Positions 1 to 10,790 of a stretch of 64,000 nucleotides of DNA are shown here, piece after piece. Within the stretch, counting starts at the first letter, position 1. Every line of letters begins with the position of its first letter. Source of the DNA: Viola odorata (Eukaryota; Streptophyta; Magnoliopsida; Malpighiales; Violaceae); contig OY829537.1 of assembly GCA_963691705.1 (NCBI GenBank), forward strand, positions 24,490,078-24,554,077, written 5' to 3'. A program made the translations under genes and the position numbers. Below the pieces are notes generated by a model. The model searched no databases. It was not told the DNA's origin and worked only from the letters and a program-made list of their open reading frames with translations.

Positions 1-692
1 GAATGAATGAAGACAAATGATTTCTCATTGTACAAAGTACACGACATCACTAAATCCAATCTTACTGTAACAGGTAATCAAACGGATTATAAAATTAATC
101 TTTTTCCTAAACCTATTGGGCTACCCAAGTGCTGCTTGGGGATACTAACGACTTTATCAGCAAGAGCCTGATAAACCCAAGAAAGCTTCTAAGCCCATTC
201 CGGACCTACCTATACATACGGTGGTACGACTTAGGAGTGAACAACTTTATCGGCGATAACTCAATAAACCTATTGGGCTACCTAGGTGCTGCTTGGGGAT
301 GCTAACGGCTTTATCAGCGAGAGCCTGATAAACCCAAGAAAGCTCCTAAGCCCATTCCGGTCCTGCCTATACAGACGGTGGTACGGTTTAAGAGTGAACA
401 ACTTTATCGGTGACAACCTGATAAACCTATTGGGCTACCCAGGTGCTACCTGGGAATGCTAACGACTTCATCAGCGAGGGCCTGATAAGCCCAGTAAAGC
501 TTCCTAAGCCCATTTCGGTCCTGCCTATACAGACGGTGGTAAGTATTAGGGAAGCAAACTGAGAACCAAAAGGCCTTCAAAGAATGAATGCAGACAAACG
601 ATTTCTCATTGTACAAAGTGCATGACATCACTAAATCCAATCTTACTGTAACAGGTAATTAGACAGATTATAAAGTTGATCTTTTTCCTAAC
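1..692. repeat. 157-bp tandem repeats flanked by a 110-bp direct repeat
   Basis: The motif CCTATTGGGCTACC recurs at 112, 269 and 426, giving an exact 157-bp period; two units are full and the third is cut at about 551. A separate block of about 110 bp (1-110) is repeated at 582-692. The array lies in the region between pol and the antisense gene, the place where Tat/Ogre elements are known to carry variable 3' UTR tandem repeats. Element B has an unrelated array in the same position (23637-24000). Confidence 0.85.
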
Positions 693-1153
693 ATTTTCAG
701 GGAATCAAACGAAAATGGAAGGACTTGGTTCCCTTCTCTTTATGATACAAAGACTTGGTTTTTTTTGTTTTTATTTTCTTGGAGTATTACTATACTTACC
801 ATCATTCCTCATTCCTAACATAGTTAACGAAAAAAGAGAAGACTTGTCTTTGCTAGCACTATTATCATAATTAACGGTGCAGGATGTTCAGATGAAGCAT
901 AAAGACTTATAAATTTTGAAAAGAAAAGTTTATTAACAAAAATTCGTACGACATCTACAGAAAATAAGATACTCATTCATTAGGACGTGTTTCTGGTAAG
1001 GGAGGAAGATTTTCTGGTAAAGGAGGTTGTGCAGTCAGGGACGGATCTAGCCCAGGGCCAGGGTGGGCACCCACCCTGGCCCAATAAAAAAAAAATTTAC
1101 CTTCAATTTAATGTTTACTTAAACTTCGTCCTTATATCATTCAATAGGATTAG

Positions 1154-1236
1154 TGGCGCAATGGTAAAACGTTTGACTCTAAACCTAAAGGTTATAGGTT
1201 CGATTCACGTCCAAACCCCTCTTTTTAATTTTTTTT
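1154..1236 (+). promoter_or_regulatory. tRNA-like internal Pol III promoter within the hAT copy 1
   Basis: An A box, TGGCGCAATGG (1154-1164), fits TRGYNNARNNG at every position. A B box, GGTTCGATTCA (1197-1207), fits GGTTCGANTCC except for the last base. The 32-nt gap is in the tRNA range, and T-runs that could terminate Pol III start at 1222 and 1229. The acceptor arms do not pair well, so this is not a functional tRNA; it looks like a tRNA-derived or SINE-like head captured by the transposon. The same block is conserved in hAT copy 2. Confidence 0.6.
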
Positions 1237-1279
1237 AGCCATCCCAAATGATTTGGGCCAAATCTGAAATCCCAAATCT

Positions 1280-1420
1280 GGCCCATCTTGAAATCCCCTT
1301 TATTTAAAATCCAGCCATCCGGCCCATCTTGAAATCCCCTTTAATTCAAAACCCAGCCATCCGCCCCATCCCAAATCTCAAATCCCCTTTATTCAAAATC
1401 CCTAAATCTCTTTTTTTATT
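1280..1420. repeat. 41-bp subterminal repeats of the hAT copy 1
   Basis: About three imperfect units of 41 bp begin at 1280, 1321 and 1362, each containing GGCCCATC, AAATCCCCTTTA and CCAGCCATCC. Copy 2 carries the same array at about 43240-43380. Subterminal repeats in hAT elements commonly bind the transposase; that role here is inferred. Confidence 0.6.
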
Positions 1421-1937
1421 TTTTAAAGCCTTCATCTTCATCAATCAGCATAATCTCTTCTCGTCCTCCTACAAAGAAAAATCAACCTCATCACTCGGCC
1501 GCCTCCGCCACAGCCACCCACCAGCGCCTCCACCTCATCCCTCAACCTCCTCCACGGTTCGTCCTCTTTTTCCCGGATCATCTTTTATTTATTTATTTAT
1601 GTCAAAGAGAGATTTGATAATTTTTAATTAATTAGAAACACACATTCGTTCAGGGATTTAATCTCTAAACAAGAAAGGAAAAATAGTTTAATTAATTAGA
1701 AATAATTTTTGCCCACTATTTCATGGATGAACTTTATGAATACCCTTAATTGGAATGTTTGAATAATTGCAATGTTTACACTATTGGCCTCTTAATTTGT
1801 TCGAAGAGAATTATAAGGAGAAAAAGAGTACAAAGAGAATTATAAGGAGAAAATATAGTGCTGAAATGGTTGATTTGTTGGGTGTGTTTGGTGCTGATTC
1901 GAGTATTAATATTTTTTTGTAATATTTTTTTGTAGAT

Positions 1938-3830
1938 ATGGATAAATATTTGATTAAATCATCTACTCAAGCACCATCGATATCATCAAATGTTGGTCTA
2001 AATGAAAGTGAAGAACGACTTGCGAAAAAGTCGAAGAGATTTTTAGAAGTTGATTTGAAAAATCTTCCTGCTGATCCAGGTATGCGACCTAAAATTTTAG
2101 CATATCATCCTAATGATCGGGATCAAATTCGTAGAGCTTATATGTTGAAAGGTCCTTGTTAACCACGAGATGTAGAGTTTCCTAAAACATTAGTTGGAGG
2201 TATTCAACGACGTTTTAATCCTAAATGGTATGATGAATTTGGTAATTGCTTGGAGTATAGTTCGTCCAAAAATGCAGTTTTTTGTTTATGTTGTTATTTG
2301 ATGGGTTCAGAGAATGGAGAGCAAGGAGGGAGTGGTGTTTTTATCTCTACTAGCTTTGACAATTGGAAAGACATGAAAGTACGATTACAGAAACATATTG
2401 AACATTTTCTTAGTCCTGTTCATGTTACTGACACACGTGCTTGCTCTCTTAAGAAAGCCTTGGAGTTTCTATTTGCCAAACATAACTTGAGCTTGTCAAA
2501 GGTACGTGGGCAAGGTTATGATGGAGCGAGCAACATGCAAGGAGAATTCAATGGTCTTAAAATTTTGATCTTGAAGGAGAATTCATGTGCATTTTATGTT
2601 CATTGTTTTGCACACCAACTTCAACTTGCACTTGTTATTGTTGCAAAAAAACAAGTTGCAATTTCATCTTTTTTTAATATGGTTGCTAATGTGTGCAATG
2701 TGGTTGGAGCTTCATGCAAAAGGTAAGATGCCCTTCGAGAGAAGCAAAAAGATCATGTGGTCGAAGGATTACAAAGTGGTGAAATATGTAGTGGAAAAGG
2801 TTTGAATCAAGAGAAGACTATTAAAAGAGCAGGAGATACTCGATAGGGTTCACATTACGGTACAATGCTCAGCTTAATCAGTTTATTCTCTTCAGTGATT
2901 GATGTGCTTGAAATGATAGAGGAAGATGGCTTGAACTTAGAGAAAAGAGGAGAAACATGTGCATTATTGAATACGGTACAATGTTTTGAATTTATATTTT
3001 GTTTGCATTTGATGAAGAACATATTAGGAATTACTAATGAATTCTCTCAAGCACTTCAAAGAAAAGATCAAGACATAGTAAATGCTTTAGATTTACTCAA
3101 AGTATCCAAGTTGAGATTGCAGTCAATGAGGGATGAAGGTTGGATGTTATTACTTGATGAAGTATCTTCATTTTGTGGCAAACATAATATAAATCTTCCA
3201 ACTATGAGTGATATGTTTGTTGCCCAAGGTAGACCAAGGCGGAAAGGTGAGCAAATTTCCAATCTACATCATTATCAAGTTGATTTATTTTATCAAGTCA
3301 TTGATATGCAACTTCATGAGCTCAATAATCGATTTGATGAGAGGAACAGTGAATTACTCTTTTGTGTGGCATGTTTAAATCCAAGAGACTCCTTTGTTGC
3401 TTTCAATAAGGAGAAATTGCTTCAATTGGCTCAATTTTATCCTAATGAGTTTTCTACAATTGATGTTCTTGCTCTTGATAATCAACTTCAGAATTATATT
3501 TTGGATATGCGGTCGGATGTTGGATTTTCAAATTTGAAAGGGATTAGTGATCTTTCTGAAAAGTTAGTTGAAAGAAGAAAGCATATTGTCTATCCATTGG
3601 TGTATTTACTCTTGAAGCTAGCTTTGATTTTACCGGTTGCAATTGCGACAGTGGAAAGGACTTTTGCTTATATGAGCATTGTGAAGAATCGACTGCGGAA
3701 TCGTATGGGAGATGATATGTTAAATGATTGTTTGGTTACTTTTGTTGAAAAAGAAATTTTTGATAGTGTAGAGAATGAGAGAATCATGCAAGGATATCAA
3801 AACATGAAAACTCGTAGAGAACAATTGTAA
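1938..3830 (+). pseudogene. hAT transposase, TTF zinc-finger/ZMYM1-like class, three nonsense codons
   Basis: One frame of 630 codons runs from ATG 1938 to the stop at 3828-3830 but has in-frame stops at 2160-2162, 2724-2726 and 2844-2846. At these points copy 2 reads CAA, CAA and TGG, so all three are C-to-T type changes. The N-terminus resembles the TTF-type zinc-finger region (KWYDEFGNWLEYS, CLCCYL). GQGYDGASNM carries the second catalytic Asp of hAT enzymes, and VERTFAYMSIVKNRLRN is the C-terminal dimerisation region with the catalytic Glu. Compared with the usual family of roughly 800 residues, about 200 residues between FDNWKD and VHVTDT are missing, including the VDESRD-type block expected to hold the first catalytic Asp. 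Not functional as it stands. Confidence 0.88.
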
Positions 3831-4189
3831 AAAGTACGTATATTGTATGAATTCTAATGTATAATTAATTTTTTTCTATATTGTCTTCTTATTTATCTTT
3901 TTGTTAAGTTTATCTAAATATTTGTTATTTAGTGATGGATACAAATACTTTTAAGCATTTTTTCAATTTTTCGTTCAGTTCGCTTGCTTTCCTTTTAAAA
4001 AACTCAACAAAAAAAAAATCGGGGCCGCTACCCCTGAACCCCGCCACTCTGGAAATAATTCCTGGATCCGTCCCTGTGTGCAGTGTTCTCGTTCTTAGTT
4101 ATTTCTTCACGAGGAATCGGGGTAGAGGGAGGTGTGAAATCTTTCTCATCAATTTCATCATGTCTACGATTGACGAAAGGAGTGATGTT

Positions 4190-6445
4190 TCACGCATCAA
4201 AATTATTGTCTCTATAGTACTTAAGAAATTCGTTAACAACGGCGCCGACAATTCTCTCTTGCCGCTTTTGAATCTTGGCTGGAACAAACTCAAGCTCCTT
4301 GCTCTTAAGAGAGAGATCTTGGTGCAAACGGGAAGAGTGCTCTTTCTCAACAGAAAGCTCTTTTTCTAACATCTTCAACCGTTCCTTCTCTACAGAAAGC
4401 TCCAGCTCCAACTTTCTGATAACCTCAGCCGATAATCTTTCTTTATTTTCTACAACATCCTTATCCTTCAGAGTGGTAACTAGTTGCACGTTGCATTCAT
4501 CTAATGCAATATGGATTCGCTCATGAATTTGGAAAACACTAAGAGTTTCTTCTCGATAGCTCTTGTACTCATTCTTAGTGATTGCATGCAGCTCTTTTTC
4601 TTTTTCAAGCTTATCGGCACTATACTCCATCATGTACTGAAACTGACAGAGGGAAGAGAACAAACTGCTTCGGACTTGGGCATCGAGTGGTATCCGTTGA
4701 AAGATCTCCTTATCTGATGGGATGGTAATCATTTCTGATAGTAAAGAACCCGTAGGTACATCCCGAGCACTGGGTTCCGATAGCCCTAAAGACTGACAAC
4801 CGAGATGCCCCAGATCTATCAAGTTCAGCCGGTGAGTGACCACTCCGTTAGGGCCCAAGAAAGATAGGTTGGCGTTCAAATCATAAGTGGGACCTCGAAT
4901 CCAGTTGTCAGAATAGGATAGTGAGGGACATGGAGGACTCAGAATAAAATGTAGTTGAACTGGGGAAGTAATCACCGGGCGTGGAGGACTTGGAAAATTT
5001 TCAGATCTTGTTTCGTCTGGATGGCAAAAGGTGATGGGGGATACTGATAAGGGAGAAGATGACGTCCCAGTAGCTAAAGTAGCTATCGCAGGAGAAAAAG
5101 AAGAGGGAGTAGTTGTTAGAGGAAATCCCATGGGAACTTCACCGAATAGGGCAGAGACGGTAACGCCCTCATCCGATATTGCAGGAAGTTGAGGAGGATT
5201 AACTGCAACGAGTGGACAAACAAGAGATGAGGTTATGACGTCATTAGAGGGACCCTCGCCATCTCTTTTCCACTTGGATTGGCGCTTGGAGACGCAGGCA
5301 AAGACTCAACATGCATCTCTGCGGTAGGAGTAGATGTCAAAGAAGAAGAACCGAAAGTGACTTTGTCAAAATTGCTTGAATGATAGCTAGATGTCGGGCG
5401 TGCTTGAGCCTCAACTTCCGCAGTAGCTAAGTCGACCTCCTGTTCAAAAGCTGCGTCTGATACTTTGGTTGAAAAGAACATGAAGACTCAGGAGAAACTT
5501 GTCGTAAAGGGGTAGAAACCTAATTAGACGGTGCAATTCTCACTTGAGAAGAGGAAACACCGGTAGCTTTACTTTTCTTAGACGGAGGAGCTCTTGTTTG
5601 CTGTTGTTGTGGTACAGTTTTCTTGGCCTGCCTCCGTAAAGACTCCGGTAGCCAACCTTGTGGTATTTATGCAAAATAAAAAATCATATTAGGGTTAGAA
5701 AAGAAGGAATGATCAAAAGAAAATTGTTAAGAGACTCGCCAACTCGGCACTCCGATAAGGGAACACCGGTGGCAAGATTCTAGGTGTGGAATGGTGTATT
5801 CACACAAAGTACCCTATCGGCTTGAGCTCATTCTTCAGCCGATATATCACTCAGCTTTTGCCAATCCTTTTCTCCGATAACCCAGTTAAATCCCATCCTC
5901 CAATTGGTAATTGGTAATTCAATCATGAAGAAACGATCCTTCCAATCGTGCACAGAGGACTCGAATCTTTGAAAATTCCACATAAAGGACTGAACGGAGG
6001 TATCCTTTCAACGGGGAAAGATTGTGACCACACTCCTCCGACAAAATAACTGAAAAAACTTCCTAAAGAGCCTAACGGATGGGAAGGGTATACCATTCAA
6101 CTCACAAATTTGAAGAAAAGCGTAAATACCAGACCATGAGTTTCGGGAAATTTATGCTGGGTTTAAGTTATAATGGTTGAGAATGTTGGAAATCATAGGC
6201 TGTAATGGAAAATGAAAGTCGTATTGAAACATCTTGGCGTACAGTACCCGTTGGGTTCCTTTAAGGGTACTGTTTAACCTAACATTCTCCCTAGCAACCA
6301 AAATGGTATACCTATCGGAAAAGGAAGTGTTATATGTGGTGAGTTCTACCCACAGATCCCCCATGCCAGTTATCTTAGAGGGCTTCTTTTCTACTTCCCG
6401 TTCACCATGGCCCTTAGCCTTAATTTGAGGGGCAGCGCGAGGCAT
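4190..6445 (-). pseudogene. Antisense gene of Tat element A: Transposase_28-like domain plus coiled coil
   Basis: Read on the minus strand from ATG 6445, the frame gives a region resembling Pfam Transposase_28 ('putative gypsy type transposon'): MFQYDFHFPLQPMISNILN, then SSVHDWKDRFFMIELP and GFNWVIGEKDWQKLSD near 5990-5830. A second part (5131-4190, 313 residues uninterrupted) is rich in Ser/Pro, then a long Glu/Lys/Leu coiled coil ending NNFDA. Between the parts, near 5745-5660, lies an apparent intron at the same place as in element B. Its donor is degenerate here (GCGAGT), and there are other small breaks (5233-5481 is a separate frame). Product function is unknown; extra antisense ORFs are described for Tat-lineage elements. 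Confidence 0.6.
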
Positions 6446-6676
6446 TGTTAGAGGTCGGATAAAAGGAAAAGCACGGGTCAGTGTGAAAGTAAAGAAGCAA
6501 TAAGGTGCTATTAAGGAATACCTAGGACAAATGACGAACGCCTGAAGATTAAAACTTGATCAAAGTTTGGCCGGAGATGGGAATTCCAGAAACAGAGAAC
6601 GTGAGTGAAGAGAATGCGAATAAAATGTGAAAATTGGAATAAAAGTGAAAAAGAAAATTGAAAGAGAAGGAAGGCA

Positions 6677-6684
6677 ATATATAG
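6677..6684 (-). promoter_or_regulatory. Putative TATA box of the antisense gene, element A
   Basis: The minus strand reads TATATATT about 230 bp upstream of the antisense ATG (6445), followed by a pyrimidine-rich leader (CCTTCCTTCTCTTTC). A TATA box and CT-rich leader occur at the equivalent place in element B (27010-27016). Position and conservation suggest an internal promoter opposite to the retrotransposon's own transcription. Confidence 0.45.
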
Positions 6685-7081
6685 TATGCCTCTTGACTGT
6701 TCAAGCTCCTTATCGGGAGGTGACATTTGGCAAATAGCCTATCAGGAAAAGGCACGTGGTAATATATAATTATTTATTGCCAAGCATACACTTGCTGTAC
6801 AAACTTTTCGAATTCGAACTGCAACTTTTACAGTATTCAAAGCAACACGTCACTCACTAGTTACCAACGACTACTTTTAGTTTAAGTGGACGAGAGGAGG
6901 TCATGTGAGTAGGTTCGAGTTAATGGTGATGATTACGGTCTACACTATATTAATGACGGATTTCGAAGCATTAAATGCGACATTTATCAATGAACACTTC
7001 CCCAAAAAAGATAACGGTAAGTTTCCCGTGAGGATAACGGCAACCCTTGGTAAACACTGGGCTCATTTTCGATTGGGCCTA

Positions 7082-7643
7082 TGATAATACAAAATAAATA
7101 CCCGGAGGGCAATCTTGACTTTTCTTGCTTGAAGGGGGGTCTTGGTATCTGTATATGCCCGGTAACGATCTTCACCCGATAACCATGACTTCCGAAAGGT
7201 GTGCCACTATCAGGTACGCGCACTACTCTATTTGTTCATATATCGGGTAAGCTATCAGGAGATAGGGTACATTTTCGGTAGGGATTACCATCCGGTAACA
7301 TTGGGCCCACACCTTTTTAAGTTCGGATGACACATGTCTATCATGACTCACTCATTGGGAAAAGGGTATAAATACCCCTCTCACCCCCTATTTAGGGGTA
7401 CGTACGTACACATGCGCATATACTGCCCGCACTACTACTCGCATTAAACACCTTACCGGTACTCAAACCCTTACCCGATAATTTTCCCTTCGTCACTCAT
7501 TTCATCATGATTTCTGACTTGAGCTTCAGAGTTTCCCTACGGGAGACTCCCTTCGGCGCTTTACCGATGGCTTAGGAGCACGAACCTCATCCTTATCAAG
7601 TGGTTGAATTACAAAATCACCCTCACCCCGTCCAAGATTATCA
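7082..7643 (+). repeat. 3' LTR of Tat element A
   Basis: The LTR starts TGATAATAC and ends ATTATCA, matching the B LTRs along the whole length, about 562 bp. A TATA box (TATAAATA) lies at 7377-7384 followed by CCCCTCTCACCCCC, which matches the LTRs of B. The matching 5' LTR is outside the window. Confidence 0.85.
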
Positions 7644-8988
7644 GTATTAAAAAAGAAAGAAAGTAAAGGCAATGTCCATAAGGTGTTTGTTTTTTTGTTT
7701 GAGAGAAATGACTGCAAAAAAATGTTGCTGATGTGAATGTTTATTTTGTATAAATAATTCGCATTCATGAAGTGGATTCAAGTGGGGATCGATTGATTGA
7801 TGCCAAGACCCATTCTTTGTTGTTGTTCTTGTGTCTTGAATTGATTTTTCTTTTCTTACTCCTCTTTTACTTCCGGACAAGAATTTAATTTAATTTAAAT
7901 ATTTTTGTTCAAAAAGAAAAAGAAGAAAAATACTATTTGTCATTTTGATATGCTTCATTCTCTTTAGGGTGGTACCATTATGGTGAACTGATAATTTTCA
8001 AAGTTGTTAATGAAATGGAAGGTATTGAATGTGACATATGGTGCTGACATTCCATGGATGGTATCGGGAAGCTGAAAACGATTAGGAGCCTAGGAAGGAT
8101 GGATGGAGGGTGAGGTAGATGGATACTGTAATCAGTGGGGTGTATGTGAGTTTAAGAGAAGGGCCAGAAGGGAAGACGGTGGAGAGAGATATTGAGAGAT
8201 CAGAGATGGAGTTAGCGGCGGTGGTGGTGAAGATGGAAGAGGAACATGACAGATGGGGGCAAATTTATAAAAAAAATATATTCAAATATTCAAATTTAAT
8301 GGAGTTTGTTTTCGTTACCGGTTTTTTTAAGAGTTAGAATTAAACTGAACTAACGGATAAAAAGTTTATCACCAATAAAAATAAAATAAAAAATATGAAA
8401 CTGATTAAAATAAAATAACAAATATTTAGGACGAGGGATGTATTAATCATACTTTTGACTATTTAATTGTTATATTTTGTATTTCAATTTGCAAAATCAC
8501 TTTTTTTTAATCAATCATAAAATTAACTCTAAATAATTTTAAACTATTTATTTTTTGGATGAAAATTAAAAAGAACCGGTTAATAATCAATAAAGATAAT
8601 TTAGTTAATAATTATTTAATAATTGTAATCTAATGATTATTTTGATTATTATAAAAAGTAAAAAAAAAACTAATAAAACTTGGAGGGAGTACATTCCTCT
8701 CCATCGTGTTACACTTCATAACAAACACACATCACTGTCCAGGAAATTAGATTATGCTTTAAAGGTGTTTCTTATTACAGTCAGTTGAAAAATCTCAAAG
8801 ATCAAGAAGAAATCTTCTGAAACAATTTAGTACCCAAAACAAAGTAGAACTGCGAAGGTGGCAGCTACAGCAAGGCCACAATTACAGTATGATCATAAGC
8901 GAATCAACATCAAAAGCAATCTTGATTTACTCGTACCCGGTCATGAATCAAGATAAAAAATAATTCCATCTTCTCCACTTATAATTAA
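7644..8988. other. Intergenic, traces of Stowaway-like MITE ends
   Basis: No gene is convincing here. A 72-codon frame at 8119-8337 has no recognisable domain. The string GGAGGGAGTA at about 8683-8692 and a degenerate form (GGACGAGGGATGTA) at about 8430-8443 look like Stowaway (Tc1/mariner) MITE termini, but I could not pair them with opposite ends. The rest is AT-rich. The last few hundred bases before 8989 are probably the 3' UTR of the minus-strand PIN1 gene. Confidence 0.35.
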
Positions 8989-10790
8989 TTAACCAGTCCT
9001 CATGATAATGTGGACACCACTGTCAGTCTCCACAATTCCACTAATCTCACCAACCTTGAGAGCAAAAGTTGCTTCTTCAAAAGGCTTCTGCATCTGGCCT
9101 CGACCGAATTTACCTGTAGAAATATTGGCATACAATTTTCTTTAGACACAAGTGATGATGCTGTAACAACAAGAAAAAGAAAACATTTACGAATTGACAA
9201 ACCACAACTTCGGAAAAGGAAAAAACATCAGATGAAATCACCAATCATATTTTCAGTAACCATAACGGTATAAAACAAAGATACAAATACATTCCACACA
9301 CAGAGCTATTGTTTTCTTTCCTCTTTTCTCCATCTTGATGAACTGGAATACATACCAATTCTATGGTATTTGACAGCCATGCATGAAACAACAACAACCA
9401 TTAGTCTTGGTTTTAATTTAAACAGCTTTAGCTCTTTAAAAGGGTTCGGAGCCTAAAGAACAAAAAGAATCTGTACATCTCATTTTGAGCTGTTCTAACT
9501 AAGGTCCACTAGGATTACTAAGTTGATATCAATTAGATGTCAGTAGGCGATTGGTTGGTTGGAAAAGAAAATGCAAAGGATCAGTTGTAGGAAATCTCAA
9601 AGATATTGTTTCATAAAGAAAAAACAGGAATGCAGGCTATTTATTAAGATTAATAGCATAAACTGAAACTACGGATCAAACTTCACTGATGAAAACATTA
9701 TGGTCTTCAAATAATCATGGCATAGTAGCACCTTTTCATCCCATTATCTAAAAACTCAAGTATGCCAACAAGAGCAATCCCATTGAACCTACAAGTTTCA
9801 TCTCAGAAAGATTGCAAACTTGTAGAGCTGATTAATACAAAACTGTTCTCTAATCATTCTTCGATTATGCCAAAAAAAGTCCCTTTCTGGATGCAAAGAC
9901 AACAATAATCGCAAAACAGATTGCCTCATCCTGCAAAATTTGGTCATTAACTAGAAACATTCTTGAACACATGGATGTCCAGCATAGCTACAAGAAAATG
10001 GTTCCAAAGGGTATCTCAGACTAACAATTGTCATCCCATTATCTCAAAACTCAAAATATGCCAACAAGAGCAATCCCATTGAACCTACAAGTTTCATCTT
10101 AGAAAGATTGCACACTTGTAGAGCTGATTTATGCAAAATTGTTCTCTAATCATTACGGGATTATGACAAAATAAAGTCCAGTTTGTAGATGCAAGCAAAG
10201 CACATTGCCTTATCCTGCAGCGTTCGGCTATTAACTAGAAACAAACTTACACACACAGACATGAATATTCAGCATAGCTGAAAGAAAAGGGCTCCAAAGG
10301 GTAACTCAAAAGTTCAACTTTATAAATAAAATTACCAGTAGCAACTGTTTCAAGCTACTTAAAGTGAGGTAGCAGTGAAGTTAGGTTACCGCTGCAAAGG
10401 TATCTAGCCGTAGAACCGTATATCGTATCTTAAAATAAAGCACCCCAACAGAGCTAGGGTTTCAGCGTTTTATCCCTTATCGTTTGCACAACACAACCAA
10501 TCAATTACAAGGCAGACCAATAAAAATTTAAACCGGAGGAAAGAAATCAACTGACCCAAATCGCCGCCTCGCTTGGCGGAGCTGCAGTCGGAGAAACGAG
10601 ACGCGATGTCCTCAAACTTAGCTTTACCGGAAACGATGTCGTCTTTGAGTGCTTCGAGCTGGGAGACGGCGCTGTCTCGCGTGGTGTTCATGATCACACG
10701 ACCATCTGGATCCTTCCAGGACGCCTTCCTACGAGACCCTTCATGCTTTATCAGTATGTGAGATGCCCTGACTTGATTGGACGAAGCCAT
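8989..10790 (-). CDS. PIN1: PIN1-type parvulin peptidyl-prolyl cis-trans isomerase (2 exons)
   Basis: The minus-strand exons are 10790-10556 and 9113-8989, joined across a 1442-bp GT-AG intron. They give exactly 119 residues, the length of plant Pin1 proteins. The protein starts [20 protein letters not shown], includes RRKASWKDP (phosphate-binding basic loop), [13 protein letters not shown] at the exon junction and [14 protein letters not shown], and ends [11 protein letters not shown]. Plant enzymes of this type lack the WW domain and isomerise phospho-Ser/Thr-Pro bonds in the cytosol and nucleus. The ATG at 10790 was chosen because family members start at MAS; the frame is open further upstream without an ATG. 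No lesions were seen. The intron holds a roughly 290-bp duplication. Confidence 0.93.
9736..10316. repeat. Direct duplication of about 290 bp inside the PIN1 intron
   Basis: Two adjacent units, about 9736-10030 and 10031-10316, share long stretches such as CCAACAAGAGCAATCCCATT, CTTGTAGAGCTGATT and CTATTAACTAGAAACA with scattered substitutions and small indels. They lie wholly within the intron and do not touch the splice sites. Confidence 0.75.

Larger units (their letters stand above)
1036..4076 (+). mobile_element. hAT transposon copy 1 (3041 bp)
   Basis: The ends are CAGGGACGGATC and GGATCCGTCCCTG, forming terminal inverted repeats. An exact 8-bp duplication TGTGCAGT flanks it (1028-1035 and 4077-4084), the size expected for hAT. 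Near the left end is a palindrome (CCAGGGTGGG/CCCACCCTGG). It encodes a TTF-type zinc-finger/hAT dimerisation transposase (1938-3830), broken by stops. A near-identical copy in the opposite orientation lies at 40552-43608. It is inserted in element A, so it is younger than A. Confidence 0.93.
1..7643 (+). mobile_element. Tat-lineage Ty3/gypsy element A, 3' part only
   Basis: This is the 3' portion of an LTR retrotransposon. The 3' LTR (7082-7643) aligns with the LTRs of element B (13314-28842), and the order tandem repeats, AT-rich spacer, antisense gene, LTR matches element B between its pol end and 3' LTR. No gag or pol lies inside the window, so the 5' part must be left of base 1. A hAT transposon (1036-4076) is nested in it. 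The five bases after the LTR (GTATT, 7644-7648) are the expected target duplication but the left partner is out of view. Assignment to Tat rests on element B's pol. Confidence 0.8.

Noticed and set aside
1148..1220. A functional tRNA gene in the hAT element
   Set aside because: A and B boxes are present but the acceptor arms do not pair and the T-arm pairs poorly in copy 1; treated as a tRNA-derived promoter only.
8119..8337. 72-codon frame between element A and PIN1
   Set aside because: No recognisable domain, no splice or promoter context, flanked by MITE-like debris.
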